Under the pieces are notes generated by a model. That model did no database searches and was not told the DNA's origin. It worked only from the letters and a program-made list of their open reading frames with translations. Positions 12,317-24,257 of a stretch of DNA of 64,000 nucleotides are shown here, piece by piece (the first letter of the stretch is position 1; each line of letters opens with the position of its first letter). The translations under genes and the position numbers were made by a program. Source of the stretch: Aedes albopictus (Eukaryota > Arthropoda > Insecta > Diptera > Culicidae); contig NC_085138.1 of assembly GCF_035046485.1 (NCBI RefSeq), positions 341,756,263-341,820,262 of the forward strand. The letters are read 5' to 3'.

Positions 12317-12665
12317 GGCAAAACTGGAAGCATTTCCTCATTTTTTTGGTTTTTGATTTTTTATTAAATAACGAAGCAATATATTCAAAATTGGTTTTCG
12401 TGCCCATGTAGAGCATTGATCAAGGTATCTTCTGAATTTTTTTGTGGTGGAAAAAGTTTTCCATTTTTGCAGAAACCATTTTTTTGTGAAATTTTATTCA
12501 AAAATGGTTTCTGCAAAAACGAAAAACATTTTCCACCACGAAAAAAATCATGAGATACCTTGATCCATACTCTACATGTGTACGAAAACCGATTTTGAAA
12601 ATATTGCTTCGTTATTTTATAAAAAATCAAAAACCAAAAAGTGAGGAAATGGATCCAGTTTCGCC
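12317..12665. mobile_element. 349-bp TTAA-flanked palindromic MITE
   Basis: Long terminal inverted repeats: GGCAAAACTGG at the left and CCAGTTTCGCC at the right continue inward for about 150 bp, so nearly the whole element is palindromic around position 12490. It is flanked by TTAA at 12313-12316 and 12666-12669, the target of piggyBac-type transposases and of several described Aedes MITEs. No coding capacity. Confidence 0.85.
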
Positions 12666-12796
12666 TTAAGGAAGATGGCACAGGCGAATTCCTTAGAATT
12701 TCGTAGAAGTATTCCAGGAGTGTTAGGGTTTGGCTTTGATTTTGAAGATTATCGATGAGGTGTAAACATTCAAATATGCACATCAAATTACTCTTA

Positions 12797-12915
12797 ACAA
12801 CAATTTTCCCGGTAATCATCTCAAATTCCCGGCTTTTTCCCGCTTTTTTCCCGGTCGTTCCGAATTCCCGTCTTTTTCCCGGTTTTTCCGTTTTTCCCGG
12901 TTCGGTGGCCACCCT
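12797..12915 (+). repeat. CCCGG-rich dispersed repeat closing with GGTGGCCACCCT
   Basis: Repeated TTCCCGG motifs ending in GGTGGCCACCCT, the exact inverse of the 12-bp start at 9849-9860. The CCCGG motifs themselves are in the same orientation as at 9849-9958, so the two may be the two ends of one 3.07-kb element or two separate insertions. Confidence 0.55.
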
Positions 12916-13474
12916 ATTCATTGCCTCCCGGTTCGTGTTCAAAATGTTGCCCCTTATATCTGCTGTAAGTGGTGTCCGTCCGCTGCAACCAGTACACTGA
13001 CTGGTGAAGGTTTTTCGGACGGTTTGCAGTGATTTTTATTCTCACTGTTTCATGTGAAATCGCAGATTCATATTTCTCCAACCATTACTGCGTTGCATTG
13101 TGCGTACATTGCATTGCTCAAGTGACCTTTGGCGGGTTCGAGCTGAAAGCTCTCCTCCACGCCATGAGAGAGAGAGGGTGGATTGTCGAACAATTAGGTA
13201 GCTTTCAAGGAAACAAAACGAATGCGAAAGAAAACAACAATTGTCGAGTCCAAAATCGCTGTTGAACATTATTGTTCACTGTGAGGAACTGGACGGCCAA
13301 AATCGATTTTATAATTAATATATTTCAAAAAGTTGTGCAGCGACACCTCGGTGACGAACCATTCAGTGTTCTTAAATACAAAATACTACAAAAAACTTTA
13401 AACACTCTTAAACTTTTAAGTCGACACTTGTTGTGGCGAACTGCGAAATGTGATATCGTAGTATACATTTTTAT
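12916..13474. other. No feature recognised
   Basis: Unique-looking sequence. Overlapping open frames of about 75 codons occur on both strands without recognisable domains. Confidence 0.4.
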
Positions 13475-13690
13475 ATAGCTGTCCCAGTTTGTCAATTGTA
13501 TTTTTGATGTAGAGCTCCATAGAGATGTCACCCGCAAATTAATTTTTATGGGAGAGGCCTTACAACACGGTAAGAACCTTCCCTGGCCCCGACAACTCAT
13601 GCGTGCAAATTTTCACGCCAATCGGTACAGTAGTTTCAGAATTTATAGAAGTCAGACAGACAGACAAAAAATCATTTTCATATGGATAGA
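13475..13690 (-). mobile_element. Helitron-like non-autonomous element, decayed
   Basis: Read on the minus strand it starts TCTATCCATATGAAAATG, followed by the (GTCT)n run typical of many arthropod Helitron-related 5' ends. It closes with GGGACAGCTAT instead of the expected CTAG-type end. The degenerate 3' terminus means an old or truncated copy. A better preserved Helitron-like element of another subfamily is at 45502-45757. Confidence 0.6.
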
Positions 13691-14360
13691 TATTAAAATA
13701 ACAAAGTAACATGAAACGAGCTCACCAAGTCAACTGTATCGAATCCATTGCTGCATCACTGGTCGGAAGAAAATTAATTTCGATCGTCGACTACTGTCTT
13801 CCTAATCTCTGGAGCGTAGCATACCACTCGAAAAACTAAAAAAAAATGCGTCCCTTTCACCCTTCCGCGAAAAAACGATACACACGTTAGAAAACGTTTT
13901 TTAATAGGTACTGATCAAAAAAGTTCCAAATCCTCAAGTTTTTTTTTCACGTATTCGCCTAAGCTATTCGTGGAATGAATAAACAGAGTCGCCGCAATTC
14001 ATCGCAAACTCTATTGGAAACTAAAGGACGATAAAACTGTGTTTGTCCTGCTGATGGTATGAGTGCTATCCATAGTGCAGCGATATGGCCGGATGAGGAA
14101 AAGGTTGAACACTTCGCGCCGTGGAAATGGATGATAAATGTGGAACCTTTTGTTTTGGGCTAAGTTTAAACCTAATCGTGTGAAAATGAGCGCTGTCGGC
14201 TGACCTTGTTTTGCGGGTAGTGTTGTGGAGAGCATCTTGCAGCTAGCACATCCAAATGTTTACCGATTCATCCTATTTGTTGACCGGTTCTCTTTGGTAG
14301 TCAGGATTTCAAATTATCTGTTACAAATCTGTAAGATTTTCATTTCAAATTTAATAGGAA
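13691..14360. other. No feature recognised
   Basis: Ordinary non-repetitive-looking sequence with short open frames only. Confidence 0.4.
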
Positions 14361-14636
14361 TTGCACAAGGGCTTCGAAGGGGTTCCCGAGAGGGTTTCAG
14401 GGATATTTCAGAGGAGTTTTATGGCATATCAATGTTTTACACTTCAAGGGGTTTTGGAGTGATTTTCGGAAATTTAAGATGATTTTAGGGAGCTTTCTAG
14501 AGATTTTTTTTAAAGAAGGGGTTCAGGGCGTTCCAAGATGATTCAATGGGTCTCAGAGAGGTTTTATTGGGCATTCTAGTGATTTTGATATGGGTTTCAA
14601 AGCATTTCAAGACAATTCAGCGACAATTCAAGGCTT
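14361..14636 (+). repeat. Decayed G-rich tandem repeat
   Basis: Loose repetition of phrases such as GGGGTTTCAGGG, GATTTTAGGGA and GGGTCTCAGAGAGG with irregular spacing. It is distinct from the GAATTC family and too diverged to define a consensus unit by eye. Confidence 0.4.
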
Positions 14637-15190
14637 TCATTCTTTATTACATCAATGAACCTAACCTCAAAATGACTGACAACTCTCAAGCCTTTATGAC
14701 AGATGTAACATGAGCAGGACGGCAACAAGATTGATAAAGTAGAATATATGATCCGTCTTTTTCGTGCATGTTTGTGGTCTGTCAAAATGACCTGAGAAGT
14801 GTCAAACATTTGCATAGCTAGCTTTGTTGGTGTAATGAAGAATTTCAACCTGTAAGCATCTCCCTAAGTTTATAGCCTACTGGTCATAGCGCTCTGGTCT
14901 TGTACCGTCTATTCGACCCTCTTTAAGTCTTAAGCTCAGTTTGTCTGAAGCTCTGAAAATTTTGGTCGGGATTCAACATTTTGAGGGGGACACAAATAAA
15001 ATATTTAAGAAATAAAAAAAAATAGAATGAATTAGAGTCGTTGAGAAAATTTCTAAACAAATACGATGAGTTTGACGATTTTGCTTGAATTTTTGGGTAA
15101 TTTTTCATCAAATACATTTTTTATTTATCATCCCTCTCCCCCCTTCACGAGTTAACGAGCAAAGTGACAAAAGTAGTTGATGAGATTTAT
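14637..15190. other. No gene; possible SINE fragment near 14720
   Basis: The phrase GGCAACAAGATTGATAAAGT at about 14714 resembles GGCAACCAGTTCGATAAAGT inside the SINE at 16524-16958, so a decayed SINE fragment is possible. Nothing else is recognisable. Confidence 0.35.
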
Positions 15191-15603
15191 ACTGGTCCTG
15201 CAGAAATATCAAAGAAATTCTCGGCAAGAATGCTTGGAGAAATCCTGATAGGAGATCATGAATGAATTCCTGCAGGAATTTCTGAAGGTATTTCGAAGAG
15301 GAATTCCCAGAGAAATCCTAGGAAATAATCTCAAATAATCACCGCAGCAATTTCTGGAGAAATCTATGGAGTAATATAGAAATTTATAGCCGAACTCCGT
15401 CAGACATTTCTTGAAGAAATTCCAAAATTTCTCCAAAAATTCCTGCTCTGAATCCTTCAGAGATTGTTTCAAGTATTTGTCTAGGAATTGCACTTTTTAT
15501 TCCAGCCATTGCTGCTGAGATTCCTCCAGGAATTCCTTTTGGATTTTTTTTTCTGGAATTCTAGCTCAAGAACTATCAGCGGGAATATCTCCAAATGCTA
15601 CTC
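15191..15603. repeat. Decayed 12-bp GAATTC-type repeat block
   Basis: Remnants such as CCTGCAGGAATTTCTG on one strand and GATTCCTCCAGGAATTCC at about 15520. It continues at 17466 on the other side of a foldback element, which therefore inserted into a pre-existing repeat block. Confidence 0.55.
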
Positions 15604-15607
15604 TTAA

Positions 15608-17461
15608 CCCTCGTCGTACATTGCACACTGGGCCACGAGCGCGATCTAGCAAGTAAAAACCTCTAGCACTTTGGGAGTGCATTTTTTTGAGTTGGTGTCT
15701 TCGGAGACTTGTGTTTATTTTGCATGTACTTTAATGTGGTGATAAAAGTTAGTTGGTAATTTGGCCGCATAGGTGGCGCTGCGATGCTAACTTTTTTGTC
15801 TTACGTCCTAGAGGTTTCCCGTCTTCTGCAAAGTTGTAGAGCGTGCAAAAATAAGTAAAGTCGCCGAAGACACCAACTTTGTGTGACTTCAAATAACAAA
15901 GATATATTGAAAATAGTAAAATTCAACTGAAATTAACGTTTTTATTACTATTTTTAATGTTATTAGCAAATGTATCACTTTTAACGCCTCACACGTGTCA
16001 ATCAAAGTAACCTGCATCTGATGATACCAACTTTACAGTTTTTCGGAGCAATTAAAATGGTATTTTTAGCAAAATAGTAAAAATTACTATGATTTTGAAT
16101 AGTAGTTTTTTTTTTGAAAAATTGCAAATTTCGGCAAAATTTGATAAATGCTTCAAAATGTACCACTCAAGATCTACCAGATCTGAAAATTTGACGGAGG
16201 TACAATTTGGTGTTTTTGAGATATCTGGATTGAAAGAATCAGTGTATTTCCAAGCTGTTGCAACCAGGGGACCCGCATTTAAAAGTGATCTGGGGACATC
16301 TAAAGGCAAAATCATTAAGGAATTAAGAATTGCTTCTTTTTCAAAATTATTTAGGTATAAAATCATCAATATTATAAAACAAGATATTCAGAAAACACCA
16401 AATTATACCTCCGTCTAATTTTCAGATCTGCTAGATCTTGAGTGGTACATTTTGAAGCATTTATCAAATTTTCCGAAATTTGCATTTTTTTTTCAAAAAA
16501 AAAACTACTATTTAAAATCATGGCAGCCGGGGCCCGTGGCGTAGTTGGTCACACGTTCGCCTCATATGCGGATGGTCATGGGTTTGATTCCCAGCCCCGG
16601 CACTTGCAATTTTTCGTCAGTCGCTTTTCCCCCGAGATCAACTGACACTGACCCTCTTCTGAGCCCCATAGCTCAAACGGACCCGGATACCTGGACATCG
16701 GCGAAGTGCTACTCATAATGGACCCCCAATCGGACTGGAAAGGAACAACAGCCATCCATCATCATCCTTGTGCTCATCATTCTACTAGGTATAAAGTAGA
16801 AAAAGTGAAAGCAGCAGAAAGGCAACCAGTTCGATAAAGTAGAATAGAATCTAGGCGCTGTACAAAATGTAAGTGCAGCTGTCAATTGAAATTGCTCACG
16901 TAGTGCCCCAGTGGACAATAGAGCTGTAAATTAGGTTAAGTGATTAAAAAAAAAAAAAAAAATCATGGTAATTTTTACTATTTTGCTAAAAATACCATTA
17001 TAATTGGTCCGAAAAACTGTAAAGTTGGTATCATCAGATGCAGGCTACTTTGATTGACACGTGTGAGGCGTTAAAAGTGATACATTTGCTAATAACATTA
17101 AAAATAGTAATAAAAACGTTAATATCAGTTAAATTTTACTATTTTCAATATATCTTTGTTATTTGAAGTCACACAACTTTGGTGTCTTCGGCGACTTTAC
17201 TTATTTTTGCACGCTCTACAACTTTGCAGAAGACGGGAAACCTCTAGAACGTAAGACAAAAAAGTTAGTATCGCAGCGCCACCTATGCGGCCAAATTACC
17301 AACTAACTTTTATCACCACATTAAAGTACAGGCAAAATAAATACAAGTCTCCGAAGACACCAACTCAAAAAAAATGCACTCCCAAAGTGCTAGAGGTTTT
17401 TACTTGCTAGATCCCGCTCGTGGCCCAGTGTGCATTGGGCTCAGTTAATGCACGAAGAGGG
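15608..17461. mobile_element. Foldback element with long inverted arms, TTAA flanks (FB-1)
   Basis: TTAA at 15604-15607 and 17462-17465 flanks termini CCCTCGTCG (left) and CGAAGAGGG (right). Inside, two arms of about 700 bp are near-perfect reverse complements: for example the phrase around 15690-15870 returns inverted at about 17180-17380. The centre lies near 16290. The total is 1854 bp, of which 445 bp are a later SINE insertion with its duplicated target. TTAA plus CCC termini suggest mobilisation by a piggyBac-type transposase. No transposase is encoded. Confidence 0.88.
16524..16958 (+). mobile_element. tRNA-derived SINE (Feilai-like)
   Basis: Head resembles a tRNA gene: A-box-like TGGCGTAGTTGG at 16537-16548 and B-box GGTTTGATTCC at 16581-16591, spaced as in tRNA. 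A tRNA-unrelated body and a poly(A) tail (16945-16958 and on) follow. It is flanked by a 10-bp target duplication AAAATCATGG at 16514-16523 and 16959-16968, and the uninterrupted sequence is preserved in the opposite arm of the host foldback element. I recall Feilai as the tRNA-related SINE of Ae. aegypti; family assignment is from memory. Confidence 0.88.
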
Positions 17462-17465
17462 TTAA

Positions 17466-18460
17466 AAGTGTTCCAAGAATTCCTGAATGATTCCCTGCGG
17501 ATGAGAAATCGAGAAAAATTCTGGATGATTTCTGCCAGAAGTGTCTAGAGGAAACCCAGCCGCTGTCCAACAGTCCAGCAATCCCAGCAGTAGTTCCCAA
17601 AATAATCCAAAAAGCATTCCCAGTAGGAGTAATAAATTTCTGAAGAAAGCCATGCAGGTATCGCTGGAGGAATCCTAGTAAAAATGTCAAGAATCCCTGC
17701 AAAAATGACAAGAGGAATTCCAAGAAGAATCCCTGGAGGAATCATTAGAAAAATCTCTGAAGCCTCTGCATGGTCTTTCAAAAGCAATACCTGAAAGTAT
17801 CCTTAGAGAAATTACTGGATGAACTATTGCGGGAAAGAATTCATAAAGAAATTCTTGGAGAAATCCCTTGACAAATCACATGACGAATGCCTGGAGGAGC
17901 TTCAAGTATACTCCCTGGTGGAATTCTTGATGCGATGGTAATTCGTCAGCAATCTCAGCAGGAATTTCTACAAAAATAAAAACATCAGGCATTTTTGGAG
18001 ACAATCCAAGAGAAATCTTTACAAATAATCTAGAATTCCTTTACATATCCTTTCACGGATCCCACCAAAGATTTCTCTAAGGAGTTCTATAGAAAATCCT
18101 CTTGCGTTTTTTTCCAGAGATTTCTTTAAGGAATTCGGTAGGAATATCTCTTTAGAGTATCAGCAGCTATTCCTAGGGTTTCTCAAGCATTTTAAGCTGG
18201 GAATTGTTCTAAGGAGTCCTCCAAGATTTCCAGGATGATCCCAAGCAGGAAGTAAGTAATCCCAGTATTCTACCATAAGTTTCAGAATGAATTCCAGCAA
18301 CATTCCATGAGTGATATGAGTAAGAATTTCTAAAGGAATCCCCAGGTGATTTCCAACAGCAATTACTGGGAGTTTTCTAAGAACTTGTTGTACTAATTCT
18401 TGAGGAAATCCTTGAAGGGAATAACAGCAGTTTATTTTAGAGGAATCCCAGCTGTAAATA
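17466..18460. repeat. Decayed 12-bp GAATTC-type repeat block
   Basis: About 1 kb of diverged units (AAGAATTCCTGAATGATTCC, GGAGGAATC) in mixed orientation. It is the continuation of 15191-15603 across the foldback insertion. Open frames here are by-products of the repeat. Confidence 0.55.
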
Positions 18461-18465
18461 CTAAC

Positions 18466-18577
18466 GTTAACAGCTTCTCACTCTGCTAAACATACACGAG
18501 AAAGATGAAAGAGGGAGACTTGCTCCCTCCTTCATCCCGCTTTACTCATGTTTATCAAAGAGAGTGTTAGTAAAAAC
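18466..18577. repeat. Small imperfect palindrome, possible MITE
   Basis: Outer arms ACTAAC...GTTAGT enclose an inner stem made of GAAAGAGGGAG and CTCCCTCCTTC around the loop ACTTG. The size and shape suit a tiny MITE, but no target duplication is clear. Confidence 0.45.
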
Positions 18578-18991
18578 AATAAGGCTGCCTATGCTATTGT
18601 CTGTAATTGCATCTTTCAATAACTTTTGGAGGAGTCCCAGGATTTTTTCAAATATTTCTCCCATAATTCCACCAGGAATTTCGCCAAGGACTCATCCAGG
18701 AAATCTATTTAAGGTTTATGTTGAGATGTTGGCGCTGATCCACTTGGAGCCTTATTCCATTAAGAAAAAAGCAGAATGAGCTTTATTTTATCACAAAGAA
18801 TAACTTGGTAGGACATATGAAAATTCCCAGAAAAAGTTTTGACGAAACAACTATTTTAAGGGGTCGTTTGCAAAAAATGACACCCAATTCTTAATATTGA
18901 ACAAATAAGGTAATAGCTTGTTCGAAAAACATTCCAACAATACATTTTTCAACAACTTTCCAGAATATACCAAAACTCTATTTTCATTTAT
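18578..18991. other. No feature recognised
   Basis: Includes a few diverged satellite phrases (CCACCAGGAATTTCGCC) near 18660, otherwise unremarkable. Confidence 0.4.
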
Positions 18992-19785
18992 GACAAGGGC
19001 ATTTTTTTTATTACCGTACGAGTTTGGGCCGAAGAGTCTCAGATTTTCATGAAACTTTTTCTGCAGGTAGGGCTCATGGTTATATGAACAAAAAAATGAG
19101 AAAAATTCAGGGTCGCCTATTTTCCCGGCAAACTTTTTTTGTTTTCCCCTGACACTACTTACTTTGAAAAATCATAACTCAAGAACGAAGCATCATAGAA
19201 ATTAAGTTTTTTTTTAGTAAATGAAACCAAATTATCTCAGAAATCAAAAAAAAAAAAAGGAACTGGAAAAAGTTTTCCACAAAATTTTGCACGGTTGAGA
19301 AAATTCGTGAAGAAAAGCCGGAAAAATAATGCCCAAAACTTGTCGAAAATTTTCCAAAAAAATAGGGTATTTCATAAGCTTTAATCTCTGAAATTTTTGG
19401 AATGCACTTTTTTTTCGTTTTTGAGTTATAACCAATTTTGTTGAAAAATGTCCAAATGTGTCATATAAACCTTTTTTTTTTAATTATCATAACTCAAGAA
19501 CGAAGCATCGTAGAAACAAAGTTTTGTTTACTGAAAATGAAAGCAACATTTCTCAGGAATCAAAAAAAAAATATGAAGTGGAAAAAAATTTCCACAAAGT
19601 TTTCCACCGTTGTGGAAATTCATAAAGAAAAGCCGGAAAACTATGCCAGAACTCGCGGAAAATTGTCAAAAACATATTTCTGAGAAGGTAATTTTATAAG
19701 CTTTGATCGCTGAAATTTTTGGAATGCACTTTTTTTCCCGTTCCTGAGTTATGTGAAAAATTATCATATAATATATGCGTACATG
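18992..19785 (+). mobile_element. Half-copy of foldback family 2 (FB-2)
   Basis: Begins with GACAAGGGCATTTTTTTT, as the full copy at 24916 does. It contains two tandem ~300-bp units each holding TCATAACTCAAGAACGAAGC (about 19170 and 19488), and ends at the sequence that forms the palindrome centre of the full copy (near ATATATGCGTACATGG). Only one arm is present, so this is a truncated element. Long A/T runs; no coding capacity. Confidence 0.8.
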
Positions 19786-20042
19786 GTCATGCAAAACAGC
19801 ACTTTTTATGAGAATCTGACCCAGTGACCCACCGGAATAACTCCGGCCACAGGGACGGACGTTCTTTGTCCACTTTTAAAAACTAGACATATGTACGCTA
19901 GTATGTACGAGTGCACTGTAAAAAAATATATTCCAATCCGATACGGGCTGATTGACTTTAAATCAATTTACATGTTCACTAGATAAAGCACCACGACCAA
20001 AGAAAAGTTTGCACTTTGCACAGGCTAGTTATCTCATGAATC

Positions 20043-20325
20043 TTTTTCTTCTTCTTGTTCTGGGTGGAACGTACCCACAGGGACAAAGCCTGTTTCTCAG
20101 CTATTATATGAGCACTTCCACAGTTATAAACTGGGAGTTTCCTCTGCCAATGGCCATTTTTGCATGTGTATATCATGAGGCAGGCACGAAGATACTCAAT
20201 GCCCAAGGAAGTTAATGAAATTTCCTTCACGAAAAGTTACTGGACCGACAGGGAATCAAACCCGTCAACCCCAGCATGATCATACTAGATACCCACGCGT
20301 TTACAGCTGTGGCTTTTTGGGCCCC
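20043..20325 (-). mobile_element. tRNA-derived SINE, Gecko-like, (AAG)n tail
   Basis: On the minus strand it begins GGGCCC and runs through a tRNA-like head with a B box (GGTTTGATTCC) to a body seen three more times in the window (43771, 44444, 55598). The minus-strand 3' tail is an (AAG)n run. Microsatellite tails of differing units were described for the Aedes SINE Gecko; that name is from memory. No clear target duplication. Confidence 0.85.
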
Positions 20326-22004
20326 TAAAACGAATGATCTCATTGTGATTGATGTTAGTAAATTAAAATTCTACACTTTGAGAAATGGAGTCTAATGATA
20401 ACAACAACAACAACACCACCACAAACATTGAATGAATTCTGATTCTGATTTTGAAGCTGATGTCAACACAGGCAATACGTACATAAATCATAAAAGTGAG
20501 CATTAATCTACATCGACCATGACCTCTTAAAATTGTCCCAAAACTCTAGCGACACAGGACTGTGTTGATAGCTATCTATTCAACTAGTCCCGGTGTGACA
20601 TTTATCTCAGAACAACGTAAGCAGCACAACCAAACCGGAACAAACATCAAAGAGAAGCCCCCTCAGTCTCAGCCATACCAAAGATAGCATCTTCCGGCCC
20701 GACATAGCACTGTTCTTCTCTAGATCTAGCATAACCAGAATAGGCTCTTTCATGCGCTGGCTGGAAGAGAGAACACACATGACGAGGTAAGTGCACTTGA
20801 CAAAATTTCCCAAACAAGTGTTCTTTTGTTGCGGGAGAAGTGATTCGAAAAAAAGCACACTCGAAATCATCTCGGATGTTTGGAGGTTGGGACGAGTGAT
20901 GTAATTTGTGTATAGTCAACAGACAACACAAGGGAGCAGGTTGTTCTTTGACGAGACGGAGCACGAAATTCTAAACAGCTGCGTCGCATCATAATAGAGC
21001 TTAATTGAACAAAACGATATGTTTTGACAGGGACAGTTTGACGAATTGAATCGGCCCGTACAAATGATAATTCCGGATGTTTGGCATTTCAGTTTAGTGA
21101 TGATTGACTAGTGTTGTAGAAGAAGTGTGTGATCTATTCTTGGAATTTCCCGTCACCGTCGAAAGTACAGGTACGACCACCACTAAAACTAAGCAAGATC
21201 CTTTCCATAGTTACGTAAACTGCTTTCAGAAAATGCATCATCTCAGCCAGAAATTCCACCGCATCCAAATAAACTCACCTGAAATGGGAAAAAAGAAGAG
21301 AAAGAAAATAAACCATTAGAAACAGTACTAAATCTTAATAATCACGACAATAAAATGTTAATTAACTCATACGGTAAACAAAATTTCCTTCATCTGTTTA
21401 GACCCCTATACACAACAACTCGGAGTTAGAGGAAATGGCGATCCATCAGCTACATAGGCAAACCAAAACTGAAACTGATGCAACTCACACCTGTCCGACA
21501 GAAATCACAACCCGGCCTTGGTTACCACCTTCTGTTTTCTGTTTTCAGTTTTTTTTTCGCCTTGCCGCGTTTACGATTTGCCATGAACAAACAACGACCG
21601 ACTGACTACCGACCACCGACCAACTGATGCTGGCGGGGCCATAAAACCGAGCGAATGAGATCAACCTAATGCTCATTACCGGGTTTATTTTCGGTTTCGG
21701 TTTAGTTGGGCCGATGCTGATGTTTCCCCATCAGCGCTACATCTGGCTCGATCGCTCGCGGTTTCCACATGGTGCTGAGGCTCGGGATTCCCCTGAAATT
21801 AGCCTTGAAAATGCAGTTTTGGTGCGAAGTGCTGAACGGATTGAGTTATGTTGAATTGCTTTCAGCAATATGTCGAATACGATTTTTACCTCTAAGAAGC
21901 ATTAGTTGACTTCTAACTACTATCGCATTAACGCGCGGCCACGTGCATCTTACTAAATAACAACAGAATACCAAGTCTGCATGGGAAAGAATTAGAATTG
22001 ACGC
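20326..22004. other. Unique-looking sequence, no gene recognised
   Basis: Less AT-rich than its surroundings, with an (AAC)n run near 20400. Overlapping minus-strand frames at 20607-20964 and a GAG/GTAAGTG splice-donor-like site near 20786 are present, but no exon can be supported. The stretch 21400-21850 is similarly plain. Confidence 0.45.
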
Positions 22005-22690
22005 AGGTTCATTTAACTGAAGTGGCCATGTAGTATCCGGAACCATTCCGGAAATATTCCGGATTGTGCTGGGGTCAGGAGGTCGGGGAGGTGTCTGTTT
22101 TGCCACATTCATAAAGGTGATTATTTCGTGGTATTGTGTTTGAGAGGCCCTCGCGGAACTTGTATTCCAGAGCGGCCACATCAGTTGAACCATATTTCGG
22201 TCTTTTTTTTCCTGCCCCATTCTCTCGAAATCATGAAGATTGATACGTCGCACGGCATGTTTTACTTGCAAACCAGAAATGTCCCCGATGACACCCCCGT
22301 GGAACCTGTGCTAGGCGTTCCGGGGTGGCCATATTAGTTGATACTGACTTCAATCTATCATTCCTGACTCATCCATTCGAAATCATGAAGATTGATATGT
22401 CGCACGGCATGTTTAGGTTGAAAACCAGAAGTGTCCCCAATGAGGTCCCGTGGAACCTGTCACGATGATCCGGATGGGTCAACTTACTCAAATCTGGTTA
22501 TCGCAGTTGTGTTTCACTATTTGCAACAAAAAAAAATCGTTGAAAATCGATGGTTCAAACACAATAACACACGAAATAAAGACTTTTAGTCATTTTGGCA
22601 ACCACCCTGACCCCAGCACAATCCGGAATATCCCCGGAATGGTTCCGCATATCGCATGGCTACTTGAGTATGATGGACTAGCACAAATTT
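22005..22690. repeat. Inverted composite repeat with ~152-bp internal tandem units
   Basis: About 80 bp at 22005-22085, including CCGGAACCATTCCGGAA and GCTGGGGTCAGGAGG, returns as reverse complement at about 22605-22685. Between the arms lie at least two direct repeats 152 bp apart: CGAAATCATGAAGATTGATA begins at 22226 and, with one change, at 22378. Possibly a foldback transposon with internal tandem repeats; no target duplication is evident. Confidence 0.7.
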
Positions 22691-23160
22691 GGAATCGATT
22701 GAGGGCGACTTCAAAAAAATCGGATAAGTGCCAGCATTTTGAAAATGAGTTGTCGGGGGTCGGGTACGTGAAGGTTAAGTGATATATGCAGAATTGGTGA
22801 GCTTGTTCTAACTATTTCTTTAGGTTTGTTTTAACATTTCAATGAAAATCCAAGTGGCAATTTTAGAGATTTTTTTCGAAAACTATTTAAAAACGCAGTT
22901 TGACGCATTTGAGCTTTTTACATTATCCGCGAATGTTGCTATAATTTTCCAATCGGCTCAGAAATTAGTTCCTCTTTTTTATGATTTACTGTTAATCATT
23001 GCAACAATATCACTTAAATTATAATCATTACAGATTCAATTTATTAATTTGGCTAAGAAACTAATCCATAAATTTTATAAGGAATTTACAGGGTATAATT
23101 TTTTTTTATATTTCTCTTTTTGCACCCTATAGAAATTTTATTTTTCTCTAAAAATTGCAT
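22691..23160. other. AT-rich sequence, no gene recognised
   Basis: Nothing beyond A/T runs and short frames. Confidence 0.4.
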
Positions 23161-24257
23161 CTGTGAATTACTCTAAAAATGCCATCCAAGATTCCTTCAT
23201 CAATTCCTCAACTCCTACTAGGGGTTTCACCAGAAACTACTATAGATACTTAGAATTGCACCATAGAAATCTTTCAAAAGTTCCTCAAGAGATTCCTATT
23301 AAAATCATATATTTGGGTTCTAAGAATTCGAACATCACATATTTGGGTTCTAAGAATTCGAACCAAGAATTTCCCTAGGAACTTGTAACATACACCTAGA
23401 AGGAACTGCTTGAGCATTCCTGTGAAAATCTCCTGTAAGATGCTCATAACGACCTCTTTTAGGATTCCTAGTAAGAACTTCAGCAAAATTCTCATAAGAA
23501 ATTCCTAGCTTTTCAAAATACTCTTGAGAATGATTTTCAGGTGGTACTCCTAGAGGATACCCAGAAGCCCCTGTAGGACTCATTGAAGGAAGTCGTGAAA
23601 GATTTTTGAGGAATCTAGTTTTAAAAGGGGAACTTCTAGAGGAATTCCAGAAGAAGATCCTGAAGGATTCTTTGAATAAACTTCAGAAAGATTCCCATAA
23701 AGAACTCTTGGAGGAAACACATAAAAAAACCTGAAGAAATTTCAATGACGCATTTAGAGGGAATCCAGAATACAATGTTAAAGTTCTAAAGAAGTAACTC
23801 TTTCAGGAATACTACAAAGAGCTGATGTTACAGTTGCAGGAGAAGAAAAAACAGCGCAGGAATCTCTTAAGAACTCCTAGAGAAATACTTGGAAGATTCC
23901 CAGAAGCATTTCCTCGAAGAATATCACAAGGAAATCCTGATGAAATTCCACGAAAAAAAAACTTTGGAAAGAATTTCAGGGAAAATTACTGAAGGATCCC
24001 TGAAGGGGCTCTCGGAAGAATATCAGTAGGAATTTCTGAAAGGATTTCAGAAAATTTCTATACAAATGCACGAGGGAAATTCAGAAGGAACATCTATAGG
24101 TGAATCTCAAGAGCAGCTGTTGGAAGGATTTTAGGGATAAAACCCAAAATGAGTCGCTTAGAGAATGTTGACATCTAAGTTAATCCCAGCATCAACAGTC
24201 CGAAGGAACTTCCAAACTAATTCCAGGGATAAGAAACTGTTTCTTCGAAAATTTCTC
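23161..24257. repeat. Decayed 12-bp GAATTC-type repeat block
   Basis: 23161-23370 reads in the GATTCCTTC orientation and 23370-24250 mainly in the reverse (GGAATTCCAGAAG, CCTGAAGGATTC). A fresh 30-bp direct duplication lies within it at 23304-23333 and 23334-23363, differing at one base. Confidence 0.55.

Noticed and set aside
20607..20964. Minus-strand frames and a GTAAGTG donor-like site as a possible exon
   Set aside because: The donor-like site is on the other strand, and neither frame resembles a known protein.
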